This document shows positions 5,614-10,324 of a stretch of DNA of 10,324 nt, piece after piece. The notes beneath the pieces are model-generated. The model had not been told where the DNA came from. It did not search any database and saw nothing but the letters and a program-made list of their open reading frames with translations. The stretch covers positions 1 to 10,324 of the forward strand of contig CAUDIU010000055.1 of NCBI GenBank assembly GCA_958449715.1. Direction: 5' to 3'. The stretch comes from an uncultured Clostridium sp. (GTDB lineage: Bacteria > Cyanobacteriota > Vampirovibrionia > Gastranaerophilales > Gastranaerophilaceae). The position numbers and the translations under genes are program-made. How positions within the stretch are numbered: the stretch's first letter is position 1; every line of letters begins with the position of its first letter.

Positions 5614-6363
5614 TTTGTTAATTTGATATAAATATCTGAGTCCTTCAAGAGTTAATGTCGGATTTATAAAATCAAAAGGTCTTTTCAAATAATTTGAAAT
5701 CAAACCAGAATATCCGCCTGTTGCAACAACAATAACTTTGGATCCAAGTTCTTTTTCACATTGTTCAATTAAACCGTCAATCATAGATGCTGTACCTCTC
5801 AAAACTCCTGACAGAATTGCATCATTTGTGTTATGCCCTATTGCATTATTAGAAAGAGAAACTTCTATTCTAGGCAATTTTGATGTGAATTTATTCAATG
5901 CTTTTAATTGAGATGTCACACCTAAAGTTATAATTCCACCAATAAAATCACCATTAGAATCAACAACATCGAAAGTAGTTGCTGTACCTAAATCAACAAC
6001 AATAACAGGATGTTTATATAAAACATACGCGCCAACAGCATTTGCAATTCTATCAGCACCAGCTTCCTTTGGATTATCCAAAGCAATTTTTATACCTGTA
6101 TTAATATCAGTAGATAAAATCATAGAATCAATTTTAAATACATTATCAACAGATGTTTTAAATTTTTTAGTCAACTCTTCAACAACAGATGATATAATGC
6201 AACCATCTACATTATAATTACGGAATAAAGATTTTAATAAAACCTCATATTCTTCTAAAGACAAATCCTTATCTGCCGCTAATCTATATTCTTCAATCAA
6301 CGCATCATCGTCAAATAAACCTAGTGTAATACTTGTATTTCCAATATCGGCTGTTAATAACAT
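5575..6363 (-). CDS. coaX: Type III pantothenate kinase
   Basis: This 262-residue CoaX phosphorylates pantothenate with ATP, the first step of coenzyme A synthesis, in the cytoplasm. Sequence features: DIGNT (6-10) phosphate-binding loop; AGADRIAN (101-108) with D104 at the family's catalytic-base position; DLGTATTFD (124-132), which includes the monovalent-cation site; GGIITLG (142-148); and NPTLTLEGL near the end. Type III enzymes are not feedback-inhibited by CoA and use a high Km for ATP (family knowledge). The last ~12 residues extend past the common end and overlap the 3' end of rex. AGAGG (complement of 6376-6380) is the only ribosome binding site candidate; it sits 12 bases from the ATG and inside a hairpin. 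Confidence 0.95.
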   Translation of the reverse strand: MLLTADIGNTSITLGLFDDDALIEEYRLAADKDLSLEEYEVLLKSLFRNYNVDGCIISSVVEELTKKFKTSVDNVFKIDSMILSTDINTGIKIALDNPKEAGADRIANAVGAYVLYKHPVIVVDLGTATTFDVVDSNGDFIGGIITLGVTSQLKALNKFTSKLPRIEVSLSNNAIGHNTNDAILSGVLRGTASMIDGLIEQCEKELGSKVIVVATGGYSGLISNYLKRPFDFINPTLTLEGLRYLYQINKLDVVGELQKVSH

Positions 6364-6364
6364 A

Positions 6365-6398
6365 AATAAACTAATCCTCTTTCGAAGATTAGTTTATT
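6365..6398 (-). promoter_or_regulatory. Perfect 12-bp hairpin immediately before coaX
   Basis: AATAAACTAATC (6365-6376) and GATTAGTTTATT (6387-6398) are perfect complements around a 10-base loop (CTCTTTCGAA). In the minus-strand RNA the stem ends one base before the coaX AUG, and the AGAGG ribosome binding site begins in the loop and enters the 3' arm. There is no U-run of terminator quality on either strand, so a translational role is more likely than termination. Confidence 0.7.
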
Positions 6399-6424
6399 AC
6401 AAAGAAAAACTTTTTGCAAAAAAT

Positions 6425-6640
6425 CTAAGCTTTAAATGCCCCGACTTCTTGAGTGCCGCCTTGCTTTCCAACTGTGAATGCACTATTAAAATTATCTGGT
6501 AAATTATTAATATATGACCCGAAACCGTTCATTAAGGCACCTATATTTTCCCAAGGATTTTTCTTTTTTACTTGAGTAGAATATGAAGGTCTATTTGTCT
6601 TATCTTCAAATCCGATTGCATCAACACGTCCAGTTGTCAT
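6425..6640 (-). CDS. Small protein of unknown function
   Basis: This 71-residue protein is not recognised. It is polar and rich in Gly, Asn and Thr (GFGSYINNLPDNFNSAF, TVGKQGGTQEVGAF), with one Trp, no Cys, no signal peptide and no membrane segment. A strong AAGGAG eight bases before the ATG supports translation. It has a promoter candidate (6677-6705) and an inverted repeat over its leader and ribosome binding site. It stands between sdaAA and coaX on the same strand: 110 bases after the sdaAA stop and 61 before coaX. Co-transcription with coaX is possible, since no terminator separates them. Confidence 0.65.
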   Translation of the reverse strand: MTTGRVDAIGFEDKTNRPSYSTQVKKKNPWENIGALMNGFGSYINNLPDNFNSAFTVGKQGGTQEVGAFKA

Positions 6641-6649
6641 AATTATATC

Positions 6650-6691
6650 TCCTTAGTATTATACTCATATCTCTTATATATATACTAAGGA
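6650..6691 (-). promoter_or_regulatory. Inverted repeat spanning promoter and ribosome binding site of the 71-residue gene
   Basis: TCCTTAGTAT (6650-6659) and ATACTAAGGA (6682-6691) are perfect 10-base inverted arms with a 22-base spacer, centres 32 bases apart. The left arm is the AAGGA part of the gene's ribosome binding site; the right arm abuts the candidate -10. It could be an operator or, if transcription starts further upstream, an RNA hairpin hiding the ribosome binding site. Confidence 0.6.
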
Positions 6692-6705
6692 TATAAATTC
6701 CACAA
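6677..6705 (-). promoter_or_regulatory. Candidate promoter of the 71-residue gene
   Basis: TTGTGG (complement of 6700-6705), a 17-base spacer and TATATA (complement of 6677-6682). It would start transcription near 6670, about 30 bases before the ATG. The TATATA run makes the exact -10 register uncertain. Confidence 0.4.
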
Positions 6706-6730
6706 AATTGCTTTTTTTCTTCAATTTTGT
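6702..6730. repeat. 9-bp inverted repeat after sdaAA
   Basis: ACAAAATTG (6702-6710) and CAATTTTGT (6722-6730) are perfect arms around an 11-base T-rich spacer, 20 bases past the sdaAA stop. No T-run follows on either strand, so it is at best a weak terminator. It overlaps the candidate -35 of the 71-residue gene and could be an operator. Confidence 0.45.
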
Positions 6731-6750
6731 TACATATGTTTACAAAGCAA

Positions 6751-7623
6751 TTATTTTAAAATATTTTTTTCAAGAGCAATGGCAGTCTTTGTCTTTGCAA
6801 GTCCACCTTGAGAACTTTCTTTTAATAAAGGCGACATTAATTTTCCTGTTTGCTCCATAGCATCTACAACTTCATCAATAGGAATTTTAGAAATTATATC
6901 CGCCATAGCAAGCTCTGACGCTGTTACAGCATGAATTGCTAAAAACGGATTTCTTTTTACACAAGGTATTTCAACCAAACCACACACAGGATCACAAGTA
7001 AGACCTAAAATATTTTTCAAAGCCAATGCAACAGCATTAATAATTTGTTTTACACTTCCGCCTCTCATTTGCGTCAAAGCAGCCGATGCCATAGCAGCAG
7101 CAACGCCACATTCAGCCTGACACCCCCCAACAGCACCTGCTAAAGCCATTTTATTTGAAACAAGCCTACCAACTTCTCCTGCTGTAATTAGAGCATTTAT
7201 CTGCTCTCCTTCAGGAATATTATTATCTTCTGCAAAAGCAATTAAAACAGATGGAACAATACCACAAGATCCAGCAGTAGGACAAGCAACAATCGTGCCC
7301 ATTCTCAGATTTTGTTCACTGGTCGCAAGAGCATATATCATGATTTTTCTCGCTGTATCACCTAAAATAGATGAACAATGAGAATTTTGTAACTTATTAC
7401 AATCATCTCCACTCATACCACTTGGGGATTTTTCTGTAGACTTTAGTCCAATTTTAATAGCCTCTTTCATTGCATCTAAGCTCTTTTTAGCCTGTAATCT
7501 TACAGAGTATTCTGAATACTCACCCTTTCCAACTTCATTTTCAAGAGCTACCTCATATATTTTTTTATTTGAAGCTTTACAAGTATAATATAATTGTCTA
7601 AAAGTAGTTATTACTTGATCCAT
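6751..7623 (-). CDS. sdaAA: L-serine dehydratase, iron-sulfur alpha subunit
   Basis: This 290-residue alpha subunit of the Fe-S L-serine ammonia-lyase converts serine to pyruvate and ammonia without PLP. C168, C210 and C221 match the 42- and 11-residue spacing of the [4Fe-4S] ligands in characterised enzymes. They lie in GGCQAECG, CDPVCG and EIPC. Other conserved parts are PSGMSGDD (67-74), TIVACPTAGSCGIVP (110-124) and SSQGGLAKT near the C-terminus. It starts six bases after the sdaAB stop, with only a weak ribosome binding site (AGAAAG), so translation is probably coupled. The cluster is oxygen-labile in this family, which suits an anaerobe. No clear terminator follows. Confidence 0.96.
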   Translation of the reverse strand: MDQVITTFRQLYYTCKASNKKIYEVALENEVGKGEYSEYSVRLQAKKSLDAMKEAIKIGLKSTEKSPSGMSGDDCNKLQNSHCSSILGDTARKIMIYALATSEQNLRMGTIVACPTAGSCGIVPSVLIAFAEDNNIPEGEQINALITAGEVGRLVSNKMALAGAVGGCQAECGVAAAMASAALTQMRGGSVKQIINAVALALKNILGLTCDPVCGLVEIPCVKRNPFLAIHAVTASELAMADIISKIPIDEVVDAMEQTGKLMSPLLKESSQGGLAKTKTAIALEKNILK

Positions 7624-7629
7624 ATCTTA

Positions 7630-8298
7630 TTAACTTTCTAATTTCTTAATATATCTGACAATATACATCTTTTTTAAATCACTTACTGCGTTTAAACATC
7701 TTTTGGATAATTCACCATCTACACAAATACACATAGAAGCATCTTTACCTTTACCGCTTCTATCACAATGTAATGATGCAATATTTACCTTATCTTCTTG
7801 AATAATATGAGTTACAGCAGAAATCACACCGGGAACATCTTCATACACAACGAGTAATGTATTATATTTTCCGTCTAAATTCACCGAGAAATTATTAATT
7901 TTAGTCAGCAAAATTTCCCCAGCACCAATAGAATCCCCAGATACAGTCATATTCAATCCGCCTTCAAATATAAAGTCAACAGCATTCGGGTGTCTATTAA
8001 AATCATCTAAAAACTCAAAACTATAATTCAATTCTTGAGCTTCAGGAGTATCAAAAACATTTTTAATTCTTACATCATCAACAGAAAAGCCCAAAATCCC
8101 AGCAAGCAAGCCTTTATCAGTACCATGGCCTTTTCCTGTATGCGCATAAGAATTATATAATTTAAAGGTAATTTTATCAGGCTTAGTATTATAAACATTC
8201 CTAGCCAAAAGTCCCAACCTAACAGCTCCTGCAGTATGAGAACTTGATGGACCTGCCATAATCGGGGAAATTATATCTATAATTGAAGATTGACGCAT
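7630..8298 (-). CDS. sdaAB: L-serine dehydratase, iron-sulfur beta subunit
   Basis: The 222-residue beta subunit pairs with SdaAA. MAGPSSSHTAGAVRLG (14-29) and NSYAHTGKGHGTDKG (49-63) are family signatures of the substrate-side domain. Residues about 145-222 form an ACT domain (LLVVYEDVPGVISAVT...VNIASLHCDR), commonly a serine- or effector-binding module. Order and spacing with sdaAA match the standard two-gene operon. AAGGAT (complement of 8306-8311) precedes the ATG at a normal distance. The promoter at 8322-8349 is strong, and its -35 is overlapped by one arm of a long inverted repeat, so expression is probably controlled at initiation. Confidence 0.96.
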   Translation of the reverse strand: MRQSSIIDIISPIMAGPSSSHTAGAVRLGLLARNVYNTKPDKITFKLYNSYAHTGKGHGTDKGLLAGILGFSVDDVRIKNVFDTPEAQELNYSFEFLDDFNRHPNAVDFIFEGGLNMTVSGDSIGAGEILLTKINNFSVNLDGKYNTLLVVYEDVPGVISAVTHIIQEDKVNIASLHCDRSGKGKDASMCICVDGELSKRCLNAVSDLKKMYIVRYIKKLES

Positions 8299-8321
8299 AA
8301 CTAAAATCCTTATATATAAAA

Positions 8322-8349
8322 ATTATAACATCTCATTAATTATTGTAAA
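8322..8349 (-). promoter_or_regulatory. Promoter of sdaAB-sdaAA
   Basis: TTTACA (complement of 8344-8349), a 16-base spacer and TATAAT (complement of 8322-8327), preceded by TGT to give an extended -10 (TGTTATAAT). Transcription would start near 8315, 17 bases before the ATG. Confidence 0.7.
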
Positions 8350-8377
8350 TAATTTGTAAATTTATGACAATAATTAA
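8336..8377. promoter_or_regulatory. Candidate operator: 11-bp inverted repeat between divergent promoters
   Basis: TTAATTATTGT (8336-8346) and ACAATAATTAA (8367-8377) are perfect inverted arms with a 20-base spacer and centres 31 bases apart, close to three helical turns. The left arm overlaps the sdaAB -35 and the right arm the possible -35 of the rightward gene. The spacing suits a multimeric or looped regulator; which one is unknown. Confidence 0.6.
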
Positions 8378-8403
8378 CTTTTTTGTGGTTTTATATATAT
8401 ACA
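8374..8403 (+). promoter_or_regulatory. Candidate promoter of the 46-codon gene
   Basis: TTAACT (8374-8379) followed after 16 bases by TATATA (8396-8401), or after 18 by TATACA (8398-8403). The leader before the ATG at 8441 would be about 30 bases. Elements are weak and the AT-rich run leaves the register open. Confidence 0.35.
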
Positions 8404-8440
8404 AAGTGTGTAGGGAATTTTAGTGTAGTAAAGGAGTAAG

Positions 8441-8581
8441 ATGTTTAGTCCTGAATTCATGAAATACTTAATCAATTATCAAAAATCAGAGTTTACCCCA
8501 GAAAATACGAAAAAAGAAATTAAATTCAAAAACAATAAATCAGGTAAACTTGCTGAAGTTTTAGCTGTTGTTTTAAAATAA
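8441..8581 (+). CDS. Small protein of 46 residues, unknown function
   Basis: An ATG frame of 46 codons ends in TAA at 8579-8581. A near-perfect ribosome binding site, AAAGGAG (8430-8436), four bases before the ATG, is the main evidence that it is real; few random small frames have one. The protein begins MFSPEFMKYL, is Lys- and Asn-rich in the middle (KKEIKFKNNKSGK) and ends with a short hydrophobic helix (LAEVLAVVLK). There is no Cys, signal peptide or full membrane span. It is divergent from sdaAB across a shared operator-like repeat. I do not recognise it. Met7 is an alternative start but would be too far from the ribosome binding site. Confidence 0.65.
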   Translation: MFSPEFMKYLINYQKSEFTPENTKKEIKFKNNKSGKLAEVLAVVLK

Positions 8582-8606
8582 CAAGTTATTTTGGTTATTA
8601 TAATAT

Positions 8607-8641
8607 AAAAAAAAACGCCGTTCCCTTTCGAAAACGACGTT
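8607..8641 (-). terminator. Minus-strand intrinsic terminator
   Basis: AACGCCGTT (8614-8622) and AACGACGTT (8633-8641) pair with one central mismatch around a 10-base loop. A run of nine A (8607-8615) reads as poly-U on the minus strand. There is no T-run to the right, so it acts only leftward. No minus-strand protein gene lies upstream of it before surE, implying an RNA gene. Confidence 0.75.
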
Positions 8642-8748
8642 GGAATTCTTTGAATAATTCCTCGTAATAGTGTGAAGTGTAGTGTGCAATAAAACGTGTT
8701 TTTGATTCCTCGTTTTATGCTTTTCCTCGTGTCATGTATATAAAAAAT
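8607..8748 (-). ncRNA. Putative minus-strand small RNA with three ACGAGGAA motifs
   Basis: Between a promoter candidate (8755-8784) and a minus-strand terminator lie about 140 nt with no credible reading frame. ACGAGGAA occurs three times (complements of 8658-8665, 8706-8713 and 8723-8730). The middle copy opens into the loop of a hairpin: stem ATAAAACG/CGTTTTAT (complement of 8689-8696 with 8711-8718), GC/GC at its base, and loop carrying AGGA. A second hairpin is GGAATT/AATTCC (8642-8661). Between them is a G-free CA-rich stretch (8670-8686 complement), probably unpaired. Repeated GGA in loops recalls CsrA-binding RNAs, but no CsrA is visible here. The 5' end is estimated. Confidence 0.55.
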
Positions 8749-8754
8749 TTTTAG

Positions 8755-8784
8755 TATATATAATTGCTATATTTTTAATATCAA
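8755..8784 (-). promoter_or_regulatory. Candidate promoter of the minus-strand small RNA
   Basis: TTGATA (complement of 8779-8784) with TATATA after 18 bases (8755-8760) or 16 bases (8757-8762). Transcription would begin near 8748. The AT-rich context makes this a moderate call. Confidence 0.4.
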
Positions 8785-8800
8785 TCTTATATTTTGTTAC

Positions 8801-8823
8801 AAAAGTTAATACTTTTAACTTTT
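8801..8823. repeat. 9-bp inverted repeat upstream of surE
   Basis: AAAAGTTAA (8801-8809) and TTAACTTTT (8815-8823) are perfect arms around TACTT. It lies between the minus-strand RNA promoter and the surE -10 and covers the surE -35 region, so it could be an operator. The sequence is simple and AT-rich, so chance cannot be excluded. Confidence 0.4.
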
Positions 8824-8846
8824 AAATAGTTATAGTATTATATAAT
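8815..8846 (+). promoter_or_regulatory. Candidate promoter of surE
   Basis: TATAAT (8841-8846) is a perfect -10, 32 bases before the surE ATG. The -35 is poor: TTAACT (8815-8820) is 20 bases away. An alternative pair is TTTTAA (8813-8818) with TATTAT (8836-8841), 17-base spacer. Confidence 0.4.
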
Positions 8847-8878
8847 TACTGGATTTAATAAGGTTTTAAAGGAGAGAT

Positions 8879-9673
8879 ATGAAAATATTAGTATCAAACG
8901 ACGATGGTATAGCAGCTAATGGGATTAGATGTCTTACTGAAACTTTAGCTCAGGAACACGAAGTATATGTAATAGCTCCAGATAGAGAAAGGAGTGCTGC
9001 AGGACATTCCCTAACACTTCACACACCTTTGCGTGTAGAAGAAGTAGAAGCATATCATGGTGTAAAAAGAGCTTGGGTAACAACAGGGACACCTGGAGAC
9101 TGCGTTAAAATAGGTATTAATGCAATTTTATCAAAAGAAGAACAACCTGATATCGTAATTTCAGGGATTAACCACGGACCCAATTTAGGTGCAGATATTT
9201 TATATTCAGGAACAGTAAGCTGTGCAATGGAAGGTGCAATGCTTGGAGTTCCTAGTATTGCAATGTCTTTAGCTAGTATGAATTATGAATATGAACATTT
9301 CAAATATGCTGCAAAATTTGTAAATCTATTACTTCCTAAACTAAAAGAATTTAGTTTTCCTAAAAAAAGTATTTTAAATATCAATGTTCCAGCTCTTGAT
9401 GAAGAAGATATTGCAGGAGTAGCAATAACTGAACTTGGAAGAAAAATGTTCACAGATAACTACGAAAAAAGAATAGACCCAAGAGGCAAAGTATACTACT
9501 GGATGGCAGGAGAATTAATTACAGAAGCAGAAGATTCCAACACTGATATTGCTGCTGTAAAAAATAATAAAATTTCAATTACACCTGTAACATATGAAAT
9601 GACTAAAGAAGATGTAATGTCTAGCCTTGAAAACATTCTTTGCAAAGGCGATGCTTGCAACTGGTTTAATTAA
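8879..9673 (+). CDS. surE: 5'/3'-nucleotidase SurE
   Basis: SurE is a metal-dependent phosphatase that removes the phosphate from nucleoside 5'- and 3'-monophosphates (and short polyphosphate in some species). The 264-residue protein shows NDDG (7-10) with metal ligands D8/D9, APDRERSAAGHSLT with S39, TTGTPGDCV (68-76), and SGINHGPNLGAD with N98, which completes the metal site. YSGTVSCAMEGAMLGVPSIAMS is also a family block. Length is normal for the family. AAAGGAG (8868-8874) is a near-perfect ribosome binding site. It is a single-gene unit: a promoter candidate lies just upstream and a strong terminator follows. The last residues (CKGDACNWFN) carry two cysteines and are not part of the conserved core. 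Confidence 0.97.
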   Translation: MKILVSNDDGIAANGIRCLTETLAQEHEVYVIAPDRERSAAGHSLTLHTPLRVEEVEAYHGVKRAWVTTGTPGDCVKIGINAILSKEEQPDIVISGINHGPNLGADILYSGTVSCAMEGAMLGVPSIAMSLASMNYEYEHFKYAAKFVNLLLPKLKEFSFPKKSILNINVPALDEEDIAGVAITELGRKMFTDNYEKRIDPRGKVYYWMAGELITEAEDSNTDIAAVKNNKISITPVTYEMTKEDVMSSLENILCKGDACNWFN

Positions 9674-9694
9674 ATTTTACAAATTAATAAATAC

Positions 9695-9740
9695 AGAAAG
9701 CTCTTTAATCATTAGATTAAAGAGCTTTCTATTTGTTTTT
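9695..9740. terminator. Strong two-way terminator, 16-bp perfect stem
   Basis: AGAAAGCTCTTTAATC (9695-9710) and GATTAAAGAGCTTTCT (9715-9730) pair perfectly around ATTA, followed on the plus strand by an interrupted T-run (TTTGTTTTT). The left flank is A-rich, giving a weaker U-run leftward. It separates the convergent surE and SPOR-domain genes. Confidence 0.85.
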
Positions 9741-9750
9741 GTAATAACTT

Positions 9751-10324
9751 TTATTCCATAATAACCCTAGCAGGATAATTATTCCTTAACAAATCATTTG
9801 CAACACTTTGAGCCTTTTCTCGTGTTGAATATGAACCAACTTGAATAGTATATGCTCCACCTATATTTCTAACATATGGAGAAATGTTCATACCTGATTC
9901 AGCAATAATACCCTTAGCAACTTCAGCTTGTTCTTTTGTTGCATAATAACCAACTACGACTTTTGCAGATGCGCTCTGTTGTTGAACTTGAACAGGTTTT
10001 GGAGCAGGAGATGCTGTCTCTGCAGGTTTTGGATTTGCGTCTCTATCTGGAAGAGTAATTGGATCTTCGGTTTTGGCATTATCTGTTGATGATTCCTTAT
10101 CTTTATTCTTATGATCAGGTAAAACAACTTTTTCATCTAACTCTGTTGCAAATGTTTCATCTTCTTTCTTAGTACCATTATCTTCTTCTTGAAGCAATTT
10201 TAATCTTTCATCTACAGAAGATTTATCTAATTCGTCAACATCAGAACTTGTAACAGCTGTATTATCATCTCCAATAGATACATCTACTTCCGGAGAAATT
10301 TGTTTTGCAATACCTAAAAATAAT
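9751..10324 (-). CDS. SPOR-domain protein (5' end beyond the window)
   Basis: The frame stays open from the stop at 9751 to the right edge (about 191 codons), so this is a partial gene. No ATG occurs in the visible frame upstream of the SPOR domain; the codon at 10195-10197 is TTG within an uninterrupted reading frame and is not a convincing start. Order seen: a hydrophobic remnant at the edge (LFLGIA), probably the end of a membrane anchor; an acidic, Ser/Thr-rich linker; a Pro/Ala/Gln-rich stretch (PKPAETASPAPKPVQVQQQ); and a C-terminal SPOR domain (about 70 residues: VVVGYYATKEQAEVAK..., YTIQVGSYSTREKAQ). SPOR domains bind denuded peptidoglycan at division sites in bacteria. This fits a single-pass envelope protein reaching the cell wall. 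Confidence 0.85.
   Translation of the reverse strand, partial: LFLGIAKQISPEVDVSIGDDNTAVTSSDVDELDKSSVDERLKLLQEEDNGTKKEDETFATELDEKVVLPDHKNKDKESSTDNAKTEDPITLPDRDANPKPAETASPAPKPVQVQQQSASAKVVVGYYATKEQAEVAKGIIAESGMNISPYVRNIGGAYTIQVGSYSTREKAQSVANDLLRNNYPARVIME

Noticed and set aside
8353..8370. Rex-like site TTGTAAATTTATGACAA between sdaAB and the small gene
   Set aside because: Outer TTGT/ACAA match, but the length is 17 rather than 18 and the inner positions do not mirror; the longer 11-bp inverted repeat explains the symmetry better.
8717..8737. Six-codon minus-strand frame starting ATGACACGAGG in the small RNA
   Set aside because: No ribosome binding site and only six codons; better treated as part of the RNA.
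10195..10197. TTG as start codon of the SPOR-domain gene
   Set aside because: The frame continues without a stop to the window edge, including a hydrophobic stretch typical of a membrane anchor end, and no ribosome binding site supports this TTG. The gene is treated as partial.

Overview
The window is AT-rich bacterial chromosome with short intergenic gaps and housekeeping genes. The mix is informative. Firmicute-like elements (MurT, Rex, type III pantothenate kinase, two-subunit serine dehydratase, YtxH/DUF948 proteins) sit beside genes more usual in Gram-negative or cyanobacterial genomes (PdxJ, SurE, a SPOR-domain protein). By inference this best fits a non-photosynthetic Cyanobacteriota lineage such as gut Gastranaerophilales/Vampirovibrionia ('Melainabacteria'), but no phylogenetic marker in the window proves it.

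Layout. 1-523 (+): the tail of an unidentified gene and a LapA-like two-helix membrane protein, closed by a terminator shared with the convergent cluster. 596-2041 (-): a Cys-containing membrane protein, then YtxH, DUF948 and YtxH genes, a small envelope cluster with two recognisable promoters. 2124-4509 (+): a compact run of murT (without gatD), pdxJ and a Cys-rich putative zinc protein. 4510-4998: about 490 bases without a gene, holding two near-identical tandem units. Each has a conserved upstream region, about 110 nt of non-coding sequence and a hairpin-plus-T8 terminator, so they look like duplicated small-RNA genes. 4999-6363: rex (+) and coaX (-), overlapping tail to tail. 6425-6640 (-): an unknown 71-residue protein. 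6751-8298 (-): sdaAB-sdaAA. 8299-8878: a control region with an 11-bp-arm inverted repeat between divergent promoters, a 46-codon gene and a probable minus-strand small RNA ending in its own terminator. 8879-9673 (+): surE, separated by a strong two-way terminator from a SPOR-domain gene (-) that runs off the right edge.

Themes. Envelope functions (lipid II amidation, YtxH/DUF948/LapA-like membrane proteins, SPOR) alternate with cofactor and redox genes (PLP, CoA, NADH sensing by Rex) and PLP-independent Fe-S serine deamination. The least explained material is non-coding: the tandem RNA pair before rex, the minus-strand RNA before surE with three ACGAGGAA motifs, and inverted repeats placed over promoters or ribosome binding sites. 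Promoter calls are by eye; small-RNA 5' ends are estimates.
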